Shown piece after piece: positions 16,103 to 24,058 of a stretch of DNA of 40,636 nucleotides. Every line of letters starts with the position of its first letter. Within the stretch, counting starts at the first letter, position 1. Source of the DNA: Haloferula luteola. Its GTDB lineage: Bacteria; Verrucomicrobiota; Verrucomicrobiia; Verrucomicrobiales; Akkermansiaceae. The position numbers and the translations under genes are program-made. The stretch covers positions 1 to 40,636 of the forward strand of contig NZ_JACHFD010000030.1 of assembly GCF_014201715.1 (NCBI RefSeq), given 5' to 3'. The notes beneath the pieces are model-generated. The model had not been told where the DNA came from, searched no databases, and saw only the letters and a list, made by a program, of their open reading frames with translations.

Positions 16103-18310
16103 ATGAATTGGCACCCTGATGCGACGGACCAGGATCGCGATCCCCTGGCGGTGGAGAATGCGATCTTTGAGGCGGCATTGCAGGTGAGTGATCGGCGGCA
16201 ACGGGCCGAGTTTTTGGATCGGGTGTTCCGAGGCGATCCGGCTGGGCGGCAGGCGATGGAGGATCTTTTGGGAATGGCGGGTTCTTCCGCGGCGTTTTTT
16301 TTGGAGGGGAAGTTGCGCACGGCCGAATTGGCTCGGGAGGTGATCGACGAGGCACCGGATGACTGGCAGTCGCAGCCGGATCCTGTGGCGGCGAAGGGAG
16401 AGCAAGTGGGAGAGACGATTGGGCGCTACCGATTGGTCAGGAAAATTGGTGAAGGGGGATGCGGGGAGATCTTCGAGGCTCATCAGAGTGGAATGGTGCG
16501 GCCGGTGGCGCTCAAGATCATCCGTCGTGGGATGGATACGGAGTCGGTGGTTTCACGATTCGAGGCAGAGAGACACGCCCTGGAATTGATGGAACATCCC
16601 AACATCGCGCGGGTCATTGATGCCGGCCGGACGCCACGTGGGCGCCCTTACTTTGCGATGGAGCTGGTGAGAGGGACGAAGATCACGTCTTTCTGCGATG
16701 CTCAAGGGCTGGGGATTCGTGATCGGATTGAGCTGTTTCTGAAGGTGTGCCAAGCGATCCAGCATGCGCATCAGAAGGGCATCGTGCACCGCGACATCAA
16801 GCCGTCGAATATTCTGGTGGAGAATGTCGATGGCGCTTCGGTGCCGAAGGTGATCGATTTTGGGATCGCGAAGGCGATGGAGGGAGGTCTGAGGGTGCGG
16901 AAGGAAATCACGGTCTTTGATCAGTTTCTCGGGACTCCCGCCTACATGAGTCCGGAGCAAATCGATATGGGGGGGATGGATGTCGATACCCGTGCGGATA
17001 TCTACAGTCTGGGGGCGCTTTTGTATGAGCTGCTGGCGGGATGTCCTCCGTTCGATACTGACGAATTGTTGGAGGCGGGGATCACGGAAATGAGGCGGGT
17101 GTTGATCGAGGAGAACCCGCCGTTGCCCTCCGAGCGAGTGACCGCGGGAGAAGGGCCGCGGTGGCAGGGAGTGACACCTTCGGCACGGGAAAAGTGGGCG
17201 AACCAAATTCGCAGGGAGCTGGATTGGATCGTCTTCAAGAGCATGGAGAAGGAACGCAATCGCCGGTACCTCACGGTGAATAGCCTGACGATGGATCTTC
17301 GGCGCTTTCTCAACAATGAGCCGGTGATCGCGAGGAAACCGAGTCGCCGCTACCTGATGCGGAAGTTTTTTCAACGCAATCGGATTGCCTGTCTCCTGAG
17401 CGGGGCAGTGCTGGTCTCGCTGATAGCGGGTTTTGGAACGACGACGGTTCTCTATCTTCGTGAACGGGAAGCGATGGCGGAGCAGGCCCGGCTGAAGCGC
17501 AAGACCCAGGCTCGGGCCAATGTTTCCCGTGCGGCGATTCTCTTGAGTGAGGGGAGCGTAGAAGAAGCGGACCGGCTATTGCGGACGAACCCGCTGGAGA
17601 CGATTGATGCATCCCCGGAGGCGGCTGAGGTATTTCGGGCGCTGGGGCGTTGGAATGCGATTTTTAGCCGCTGGCAGCAGGCGGCCCATTGCTTTCATTT
17701 GATGAATGATGCCAACCGGCTTGGTGACAAGGTGCGGATGGCGGAAGAAGTGGATCTGCTGATGGCGGCGCCTGCCTATCTAGAGGCTGGAGATCGGGAT
17801 GCGTATCGGGAATTTCGGGCGGATGTGTTGGAGCGTTTTGTTCCGGCTCAGAATTCTCTGCAGGCGGAGCACTTGCTGAAGGTTTGCCTGCTGTTACCGG
17901 CGGATGATGAGATCATCCGGCGTTTGGAGTCGACGGTGGATGCTTGCCGAGCCGGTCATCCCACCCGTTCCGGAATCCACGGGTTTCCCGATTGGAATGC
18001 CCTTTCGCTGTCTTTGTTTTATCTCCGCAAAAGCGATCTGTCTCGGGCGGTTCGAGAAGCGGAGACTTGTTTGAGCTATCCGGATCGTGCGGGGAGTCGG
18101 GTGGCCGCAGCACGATGTGTGTTGGCGATGAGCTACTACCGCATGGGGCTCCCGGATCAGGCGCATCAGCATCTGGATGAGGCCCGCTCGGATCTGCATT
18201 GGGTCGAATCTCAGATCGATGAATCGGGATTTCCACCGATTGGGACCTGGTTCGCTTGGTCGGTGGTGAGAATCTTGGTGCGGGAAGCCGAAGGCATGAT
18301 GGGGATGTAA
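16103..18310 (+). CDS. Transmembrane Ser/Thr protein kinase with TPR-like C-terminus
   Basis: A 735-residue Hanks-type kinase. The ATG at 16103 (MNWHPDATDQDRDPL) is preferred over a GTG at 16034, which would add a non-homologous leader. Residues 1-105 are a helical N-terminal part typical of planctomycete/verrucomicrobial kinases. The kinase domain is about 108-405. It has the Gly-loop GEGGCG (116-121), Lys138 in VALKII, HRDIKPSN (229-236) with catalytic Asp231, DFG (252-254) and the activation-loop end GTPAYMSPEQ (277-286). All catalytic residues are intact. One membrane helix lies at about 428-451 (CLLSGAVLVSLIAGFGTTTV). The C-terminal 280 residues are helical and TPR-like, presumably extracytoplasmic. 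It follows the ECF sigma factor, so it is probably its regulatory partner. Confidence 0.92.
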   Translation: MNWHPDATDQDRDPLAVENAIFEAALQVSDRRQRAEFLDRVFRGDPAGRQAMEDLLGMAGSSAAFFLEGKLRTAELAREVIDEAPDDWQSQPDPVAAKGEQVGETIGRYRLVRKIGEGGCGEIFEAHQSGMVRPVALKIIRRGMDTESVVSRFEAERHALELMEHPNIARVIDAGRTPRGRPYFAMELVRGTKITSFCDAQGLGIRDRIELFLKVCQAIQHAHQKGIVHRDIKPSNILVENVDGASVPKVIDFGIAKAMEGGLRVRKEITVFDQFLGTPAYMSPEQIDMGGMDVDTRADIYSLGALLYELLAGCPPFDTDELLEAGITEMRRVLIEENPPLPSERVTAGEGPRWQGVTPSAREKWANQIRRELDWIVFKSMEKERNRRYLTVNSLTMDLRRFLNNEPVIARKPSRRYLMRKFFQRNRIACLLSGAVLVSLIAGFGTTTVLYLREREAMAEQARLKRKTQARANVSRAAILLSEGSVEEADRLLRTNPLETIDASPEAAEVFRALGRWNAIFSRWQQAAHCFHLMNDANRLGDKVRMAEEVDLLMAAPAYLEAGDRDAYREFRADVLERFVPAQNSLQAEHLLKVCLLLPADDEIIRRLESTVDACRAGHPTRSGIHGFPDWNALSLSLFYLRKSDLSRAVREAETCLSYPDRAGSRVAAARCVLAMSYYRMGLPDQAHQHLDEARSDLHWVESQIDESGFPPIGTWFAWSVVRILVREAEGMMGM

Positions 18311-18454
18311 GGGAGAAGTGCGTGAAAAAGATGAGGATGCCTGTCGGGTTTCAGCGGTGGGGCGGCGCATAGGGAATCGAGGCCACTTCTGCATGATCGG
18401 GAGGGAGACCCCCTCCGGCAGTCGCCTGGCTGTTCTCAAACCCACGACAACCCA

Positions 18455-20722
18455 GTGATTAAGATATCCCCATCGTCTACCGGGCTCGGCGTTCCTGCGA
18501 GCCTCCTTCTCGTCGTCTCCCTGTCCTGTGCCCATGCAGAGACTGTGGTTCAGACTGTTGGAAACATTGATTGGAATGCGGCCATGTGGGGCCCGGTGCC
18601 CGACCCGCCCACGGCGGGAAATGATTACGTCTCCGCGATTGGCGTGACGAATGACCGATTCCGAATCTGTGCGGACGGCCTCGATGGAACTTTTGGCGGT
18701 GATTCGATCACCGTTGTCGCCGGCAGCCGAGCGCTGATGAAAAACCAAGGGGGCACGACTGCCACCCTATTGGGACCGATGACGTTGGATGGAGCACGCT
18801 TTTCCTATGCTCCGAATGCGGATTCGGATGGGACGTTCGTGGTGACTGAGTTTCGGGTGACGGGTGAAGGTGCGTACATTGATGTTTCGAATCGCGCCAT
18901 GACCTTGGATATCACCGGGCCGATTGCGGGGGATGGAGACCTCCTCATCGAATACGAACTGGCAGGCAATTCGACTTTCGGGGTGGTGTCTTTTGGCGGC
19001 AATGCCGGCTACACGGGAGATCTTTCGGTGATTGACGGAATGGGGATCAACTTCACTTCAGACTCCGTGTTTGAAGGTGGCCTCAGCCTCAGCGGGAGCG
19101 CCTATCTGATCGTGGATCATACTCTGACATTTCGCGAAGGTGACTTGGTCGCAGAAGGCGTGGTGATTCCCTCAGGCACCTACGATGGTGCGGCGTTGTT
19201 TGATTTGGGGATCAATTTCCTGGATGGCGGCGGGACGGTGGTTGTGGAGCAAATGGATACCGATGGTGATGGTCTTCCTGACTACTACGAAGATCGGATC
19301 ATCGATTTTGATCCGAATGACGATGTGGATGGATACGACGACGTGGCTGGCCCGGGAGCCGCGGTTCCCACGGATTTCGATGGAGACGGTCGCAGTGATG
19401 CGGACGAGTATGCCGAAGGAGTGGCAGAAAATCAGACTGATCCCACACTGCCGGATACGGATGGTGATGGGTTGACCGACGGTGCCGAGGTCAATGGAAC
19501 CGACAATGAGGGCAATTCCACCGGCTTTGGTCCGACCAATCCCAACTCGGTGAATAGCGACGGAGACCGCTTCAATGACGACGTCGAGGTGCGTTATGGT
19601 TCCAACCCGAACGATTCTGCGAGTGAGCCGGGTGAAGTGGTGGAAGTGGTGAATGGCGACTTCGAGCTTCCCGAGATCACGGAGTTCAGCGTGGGGTTGT
19701 CGGTGGCTGCCGGTCAGGTTCCCGGCTGGACGAGCAACTTGAATGATTTCTACGTCATCGATTACTTCGACTTCAATGATGCCACATCACCGACGGTGCC
19801 GAATGGTGGCTATCAGTTCGCAACGGCGGACCGCCGGGCTCCGAATCCAGACCTGGATGCGGCCGTCTTTGAGGGCGACATGGACGCCAGCATGACGATG
19901 ATGCAAGACTTGGATGTGAGCACGATGGCGAGCGAGATTGACGGAGGTGCTCGGACCTTGCTGCTCGATTATGCAATCGTGGACAACGATTCCGCCGACC
20001 AAGGCGTGGTGAAGATCTCGTTTCTTGATGGGACCGGAGCGGATTTGGGAAGGACTTCGATCCGTCGATCGGAGAATACAGGCCAGCAATGGATTGCGAT
20101 CCGTCAGTCGGCGTATCCTCCTGTGGGAACCCGAACGATCCGCCTGGAAGTGATGGCGATCAAGAACGGCACGGGAACCAGTTCGGTGCGGAACATCGCC
20201 TTCGACGATTTCGAGGCGAGGTTGGCGCATTTCGACACGGATGAGGATGGCATGGCCGATGATTGGGAGGATGCCTATGGCCTGGATTCGCTGTCGAATG
20301 CCGATGCTGCTTTGGATGCCGATGAAGATGGATTGACCAATCTTGAGGAATTTCAGTTGGGCACCGATCCCACGGTCGCGGACAGTGATGGCGATGGAGT
20401 CAGTGATGGCGATGAGGTCATTGCGGGCACGGACCCTCTGGATGCGGAAGATTTCCCTGCCCCAGCGGCTGAAGTGCAGGTCGTGGAAGTGGTGGCGACC
20501 CGCGATGCGGGCGGAGAAGTCACTCAGGTGGAAGTGGTGTTCAGCGGATTGGATCCCAGCCAAACCTATCAGTTGGTGAGAGGAACGGATCTCGGGAGCT
20601 TCCCGACGACGGTCGATACCCATCAACCCGCGGCGGAAACGGAGAGCTTCATCGACTCAGATCCTCTGCCAGGTTCGACTTCGGGCTCGGCCTTCTATCG
20701 GCTGGAAACGGTGAATCCCTGA
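18455..20722 (+). CDS. Secreted protein with seven calcium-binding TSP3-like repeats
   Basis: A 755-residue exported protein starting at a GTG with no obvious ribosome-binding site; no ATG lies in frame upstream. The signal peptide is LGVPASLLLVVSLSCAHA. Residues about 80-230 look like autotransporter-associated beta-strand repeats (SFGGNAGYTGDLSVIDG). Four thrombospondin type-3 / EF-hand-like repeats follow (MDTDGDGLPDYYED near 267, DFDGDGRSDADEY, DTDGDGLTDGAEV, NSDGDRFNDDVEV). A jelly-roll-like domain begins VVNGDFELP near 398 and contains VPGWT. Three more repeats follow at about 590-665 (DTDEDGMADDWED, DADEDGLTNLEEF, DSDGDGVSDGDEV), then a short beta-rich end. The repeats bind calcium in known relatives. 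It is 144 nt downstream of the kinase and ends just before a strong terminator. A target of the sigma/kinase pair is possible but unproven. Confidence 0.8.
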   Translation: MIKISPSSTGLGVPASLLLVVSLSCAHAETVVQTVGNIDWNAAMWGPVPDPPTAGNDYVSAIGVTNDRFRICADGLDGTFGGDSITVVAGSRALMKNQGGTTATLLGPMTLDGARFSYAPNADSDGTFVVTEFRVTGEGAYIDVSNRAMTLDITGPIAGDGDLLIEYELAGNSTFGVVSFGGNAGYTGDLSVIDGMGINFTSDSVFEGGLSLSGSAYLIVDHTLTFREGDLVAEGVVIPSGTYDGAALFDLGINFLDGGGTVVVEQMDTDGDGLPDYYEDRIIDFDPNDDVDGYDDVAGPGAAVPTDFDGDGRSDADEYAEGVAENQTDPTLPDTDGDGLTDGAEVNGTDNEGNSTGFGPTNPNSVNSDGDRFNDDVEVRYGSNPNDSASEPGEVVEVVNGDFELPEITEFSVGLSVAAGQVPGWTSNLNDFYVIDYFDFNDATSPTVPNGGYQFATADRRAPNPDLDAAVFEGDMDASMTMMQDLDVSTMASEIDGGARTLLLDYAIVDNDSADQGVVKISFLDGTGADLGRTSIRRSENTGQQWIAIRQSAYPPVGTRTIRLEVMAIKNGTGTSSVRNIAFDDFEARLAHFDTDEDGMADDWEDAYGLDSLSNADAALDADEDGLTNLEEFQLGTDPTVADSDGDGVSDGDEVIAGTDPLDAEDFPAPAAEVQVVEVVATRDAGGEVTQVEVVFSGLDPSQTYQLVRGTDLGSFPTTVDTHQPAAETESFIDSDPLPGSTSGSAFYRLETVNP

Positions 20723-20736
20723 ATTCTTGGAGCTTC

Positions 20737-20776
20737 AATGGGCCCGTCGATCGATTGGATCGGCGGGCCATTTTTG
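20737..20776 (+). terminator. Rho-independent terminator after the secreted calcium-repeat gene
   Basis: Arms AATGGGCCCGTCGATC and GATCGGCGGGCCATT pair with one bulged G and one G-U pair, around a short GATTG loop. A TTTTTGTC tail runs from 20771. It begins 15 nt after the stop codon at 20722, so it ends the plus-strand block. Confidence 0.85.
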
Positions 20777-20791
20777 TCGGGTGGGAAAGAC

Positions 20792-21565
20792 TCAGGAGAG
20801 CCACTCGCGGGGATCGAGGCCGTAGTATTGCCGGAGTTCCTCGTAGAGTTCTGGGCGGGCTTTGGAGAGAGGATGGGGTTTCTCGAAGAACGCTTCAGTG
20901 GCGACCGCAAAGAACTCGGCAGGATCGGTGGCACCGTAGGGATCGAGGACGGTTTTTTGTCCGTGGTGGAGGCGATCGAGAAAGTCCTGATAGCTTTGGG
21001 TAAAGACCCGCGCCCAAGAACGGTAGGCGGCTCGGTCGGGAAGTTCCGGCGCGCCATCGGTGGAACCGTCTTCATGGTCCAATTCGTGGGCAAACTCGTG
21101 GAAGGTGACATTCTGCCCATCGTGGATTTCTCGTGCACCGCGGAGAACGGAATCCCACGCGAGGATGATGGTCCCCGTTCGCCAAGATTCTCCGAGACGA
21201 TGAGCTTCGCCCTCGGTGACGACGCCCATTGCATCGGTCCGGCGTTGTATCGAGCTGAAGGTGCTGGGATAGAGGTAAACGTTCTTCAACTTGGGGAAGG
21301 GCTTGCCCTCGCGGTGGATGACCAAAAGGCAGGCTTGGGCGGCGACTGTGAGGATCATTTCCTCGGTGAGCTCCAGTCCGTTGCATCCCTCGAAACGAAC
21401 ACTGGCAACGAAGCGAGCGATGCGTTGATGGAGAGTGGCTCGTAAGGACTCGGGGAGCCGAGAATAGAGAGGAAGGTTGGTCCTCAACATGGCGATCCAT
21501 TCGTCGCGAAAAGGGGGCTCCTCGTTGTGGGCTTCGAATCGTTTGCGCAGCGCCTGCCAGATCAC
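20792..21565 (-). CDS. mtfA: MtfA-like zinc-dependent peptidase
   Basis: A MtfA/YeeI-family protein, a cytoplasmic zinc aminopeptidase that in enterobacteria binds the repressor Mlc and so affects the glucose phosphotransferase system. The zinc motif is HEFAHELD, His156-Glu157 and His160 from the start used here, with the distal acidic ligand in PAEFFAVATEAFF. Conserved blocks are VYLYPSTF, GTIILAWDSVLRG and DPYGATDP. The open frame extends upstream to 21784, but those 73 codons are unlike the family and cross a run of nine C residues. A GTG at 21565 gives a family-like beginning (VIWQALRKRFEAHNEEPPFRDEW), 257 residues against about 265 in E. coli. The start remains uncertain. It follows lptB by several hundred nt. 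Confidence 0.85.
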   Translation of the reverse strand: MIWQALRKRFEAHNEEPPFRDEWIAMLRTNLPLYSRLPESLRATLHQRIARFVASVRFEGCNGLELTEEMILTVAAQACLLVIHREGKPFPKLKNVYLYPSTFSSIQRRTDAMGVVTEGEAHRLGESWRTGTIILAWDSVLRGAREIHDGQNVTFHEFAHELDHEDGSTDGAPELPDRAAYRSWARVFTQSYQDFLDRLHHGQKTVLDPYGATDPAEFFAVATEAFFEKPHPLSKARPELYEELRQYYGLDPREWLS

Positions 21566-21789
21566 GCCCAAAAGGTTAGGGGAGTTTGAGAATCCTTCCA
21601 GTCGAGATCGGCGGCAAAATGCCAGTTGGGGGGGGGCGGATTGCGAGACGGCGGGCGACCGAATTGTGAGAGATTCGATCAACAAACCATGCTTGTCAGG
21701 GACAAGAAAGCTCTCTAACAGCGCGTTGCCCCTCGCGCCACTTGGGATGTCTTCCCCCATCCGGAAGTGGTGATCGATCCCCAATCCCT
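21566..21789. other. Leader region of mtfA with G9 tract and possible promoter
   Basis: No certain gene. A run of nine G on the plus strand (21628-21636) lies within the upstream open frame of mtfA. CTTGTC (21692-21697) and GACAAG (21701-21706) form a small inverted repeat. On the plus strand TTGTCA (21693-21698) followed 15 nt later by TCTAAC could be a weak promoter for the small ORF at 21790. This is inference only. Confidence 0.3.
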
Positions 21790-21906
21790 ATGTCCGTTCA
21801 ACGCGCTCTTCATCGGTTTTCAAAGTCTGTTCAAAGCATCCTGCGTCCGAAGTGGCGCCGTCAGTACACTCGCATGGCCAAGAGCCGTCTGGCGCGGTCC
21901 TCTTGA
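21790..21906 (+). CDS. Possible 38-residue highly basic protein
   Basis: An ATG at 21790 opens a 38-codon frame ending in TGA at 21904-21906. The peptide begins MSVQRALHRFSKSVQSILR and continues with KWRRQYTRMAKSRLARSS. About a third of the residues are Arg, Lys or His and none is acidic, so it would be a strongly basic, RNA- or DNA-binding-like peptide. It lies on the opposite strand to its neighbours mtfA and lptB in otherwise empty DNA. There is no clear ribosome-binding site, which is common in this phylum. It is followed by a stem (CACGGCAC / GTGCTGTG) without a U-tract. The regular spacing of basic and hydrophobic residues looks more like protein than noise, but I do not recognise the family. 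Confidence 0.35.
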   Translation: MSVQRALHRFSKSVQSILRPKWRRQYTRMAKSRLARSS

Positions 21907-21942
21907 TCACGGCACTGTCTTCCGTGCTGTGAAGGCAGCCCC

Positions 21943-22683
21943 TTACATGCGGAAGTCCTCGCCGAGGTAGTGCTTCCGAGCGATCGGGTCATTGACCAAG
22001 CTTTCGGAAGCGCCCTCAAGGATCACCTTGCCGTCATGAATGAGGAAGGCGCGATCGACGATGGACAAGGTTTCCCGCACCGAGTGGTCGGTGATGAGGA
22101 TGGCGAGACCGTCACGTTCGCGCAGTTCCCGAACGATGCCTTGAATGTCCTCGACGGCGATCGGGTCGATGCCGGCGAACGGTTCATCGAGCATGAGGAG
22201 GCGAGGCTCGGTGCACAGGGTGCGGGCGATGGCGAGGCGGCGTTTCTCACCGCCGGAAAGCGTGATGGCCTGGGATTTGCGAACTTTGGTGATCTTGAAA
22301 CGCTCAAGAAGTTCTTCGGCGCGCTCGAGACGTTGGGCTCGGTTGAGGTCGCGGCGGGTTTCGAGAACCGCCAGGAGGTTATCGAGCACTGAGAGTTTGC
22401 GGAAAATCGATTCCTCTTGGGGCAGGTAACCGAGGCCGAGTCGTGCCCGGCGATGCATGGGTAGTCCCGTGATGGAATTCCCCGCAAAGGTGACCTGACC
22501 ATCATCGGGCGGCACGATGCCGGCGATCATGTAGAACGAAGTCGTTTTCCCGGCACCATTGGGTCCGAGCAGGCCGACGATTTCGCCGGGGCAGACGTGA
22601 ATGCTGACGCCGTCGACGACGGCACGGCCCCCGTAGCATTTGCGCAGGGATTCGGCACGGAGGAGAGCTTGGGCTTCGGACAT
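21943..22683 (-). CDS. lptB: LPS export ABC transporter ATP-binding protein LptB
   Basis: A 246-residue ATPase that powers LPS extraction from the inner membrane with LptF/LptG. All ABC motifs are in place: Walker A GPNGAGKT (40-47), Q-loop Gln89 in GYLPQEESIFRKLSV, signature LSGGE (142-146), Walker B LLMLDE (162-167) and switch His200 in LITDHSVRETL. The C-terminus YLGEDFRM matches the LptB-specific end. The ATG at 22683 is chosen because it aligns with known LptB N-termini; a GTG at 22704 would overlap the preceding stop and is possible. It is the last gene of the envelope operon, directly after the LptC/LptA-like ORF. Confidence 0.95.
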   Translation of the reverse strand: MSEAQALLRAESLRKCYGGRAVVDGVSIHVCPGEIVGLLGPNGAGKTTSFYMIAGIVPPDDGQVTFAGNSITGLPMHRRARLGLGYLPQEESIFRKLSVLDNLLAVLETRRDLNRAQRLERAEELLERFKITKVRKSQAITLSGGEKRRLAIARTLCTEPRLLMLDEPFAGIDPIAVEDIQGIVRELRERDGLAILITDHSVRETLSIVDRAFLIHDGKVILEGASESLVNDPIARKHYLGEDFRM

Positions 22684-22700
22684 GACGGACCGAGGGGAAG

Positions 22701-24050
22701 TCACTGGTCGGAGGAGCGTTTGTTGAGGGCCTTTCCCTCGGTGAACGCACGGAATTTGAAGGGCGAGGAACCGATGCCGGTTCGGATGTTGTAGCGGATG
22801 TAGCCCTCGGGATCATCGACGTAGCCATTGGCCCCTTCGGAAATGATCCACGGGCGACCGCCGCGAATGATGAATTCTTCGTTTTCGACGTCGTAAATCA
22901 TTTGGCGACCTGAGGCCTTGGCAGGTTTTTTGCCACCGTCGGTGGCCTTTTGTTCGAGCACGAGGGCGCCGACCGCGACGACTTTGGTGGGTTCTCCGAA
23001 ATCGACGGAGAGATCGCCTTCACTGGGTTTGTCTTGGCCTCCGCCTTCGTTGGAGTCGTTGGAGAAGAAGACTTTCACCTCATCAGCGCCACTGAGTTTG
23101 AACTCGGGATGGTCGTAGATGACGTTCTTGAGCAGGATCATGATGCCCTTTTCGCTGTTGAAATAGATGCCGTCGTCGGCAGAGACTTTGGCGAGGTTGT
23201 CGAGGCGATGAAGATCGGGCCGGGAGACATCGCTTTGAAGGTCTGCAGGTTTGCCAGGGGGGAGATCCGCGGCGGCTTTGGCGAGGAATTCATCGAGGGA
23301 AGCTCCTGCTTGGGCGACTTTTTCCTGGGTGCTGGCCAAGGCTTTTTGATCTTCCTGATTGCGGGCTTCGACGATCGGAGCAGAGGAAGCGGCGAGACGA
23401 TTGAGGCCTTCGACGGCCGCGGGATCGAGTCGTTCCGGCTCGGCATCCTGAGCGGGAGCGGTGGAGGCCAGCATGAGAGCACCGGCTGCGGAGAGGAGAG
23501 GGGTGCGAGAGTTCATGGATGTTTCCTTGGATTTTTCGGGGGTCCGCATGACTGCGGTGGCAGGGCCGAGAAGCAGGCCACAACTTGGTTTGAGCTGGTA
23601 GATCAGCCCGACGCCATGGGCCTTGAGGTCCTCAGAGACAAGATCGACGGGCTCATGGGAGCGCAGCAGGTTGCCCTTTTCCAGGGTGGCGGTTTTGAGG
23701 TCGATGCGCCCGCGAACCGTTTCGTCAGGGTGATAGAACTCGATCCGAGCCGTGGTGGCTTCAATTTGCTGGTCGTTGACGAGGAGGAGCTTTTCGGCTC
23801 TTAGGGTGGAGACGAGGACTCTCTGAGGATTGTAGCGGGGGATGAGGACTTTTTCGAGGATGCTGCCGTCGACGAGCATCTCCATTCCAGGGAGATCCAT
23901 GGAATCGTCATCCTTCGGTCCCGAAGGGAAGCCCGGCATCTGCATCTGGGCCTCTGCGTTGCCCAGTATCGCCAGCGCGACCAGGGAGGAGAATCCAAGG
24001 GCGCAAAGTGGGTGACGGTGGAGGGGCAGAGACATGTGCAGGTCGATCAC
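22701..24050 (-). CDS. LptC-like/LptA-like double-length LPS transport protein
   Basis: One open frame of 449 codons contains what look like two exported proteins. Residues 1-178 begin with a signal peptide (LCALGFSSLVALAILGNAEA) and carry an LptC-like beta region (LVSTLRAEKLLLVNDQQIEA, ARIEFYHPDETVRGRIDL). At residue 179 a new Met starts a second signal peptide (MNSRTPLLSAAGALMLASTA). It is followed by an Ala/Glu-rich helical part and an OstA/LptA-like beta domain at about 300-430 (DGIYFNSEKGIMILLKNVIY, VVAVGALVLEQKA, IYDVENEEFIIRGGRPWI). There is no stop between the halves. Start: GTG at 24050 with AAGG upstream, or ATG at 24035. KdsA ends 8 nt before and LptB follows. Role: periplasmic bridge for LPS. 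The LptC assignment is tentative. Confidence 0.75.
   Translation of the reverse strand: MIDLHMSLPLHRHPLCALGFSSLVALAILGNAEAQMQMPGFPSGPKDDDSMDLPGMEMLVDGSILEKVLIPRYNPQRVLVSTLRAEKLLLVNDQQIEATTARIEFYHPDETVRGRIDLKTATLEKGNLLRSHEPVDLVSEDLKAHGVGLIYQLKPSCGLLLGPATAVMRTPEKSKETSMNSRTPLLSAAGALMLASTAPAQDAEPERLDPAAVEGLNRLAASSAPIVEARNQEDQKALASTQEKVAQAGASLDEFLAKAAADLPPGKPADLQSDVSRPDLHRLDNLAKVSADDGIYFNSEKGIMILLKNVIYDHPEFKLSGADEVKVFFSNDSNEGGGQDKPSEGDLSVDFGEPTKVVAVGALVLEQKATDGGKKPAKASGRQMIYDVENEEFIIRGGRPWIISEGANGYVDDPEGYIRYNIRTGIGSSPFKFRAFTEGKALNKRSSDQ
23514..23528 (-). promoter_or_regulatory. Internal Shine-Dalgarno and start codon in the LptC/LptA-like ORF
   Basis: AAGGA (23528-23524) lies 7 nt before an in-frame ATG (23516-23514), ideal spacing. 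This ATG begins a second signal peptide within the 449-codon frame, so an independent 271-residue LptA-like product is likely. Confidence 0.65.
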
Positions 24051-24058
24051 GTGGAGCC

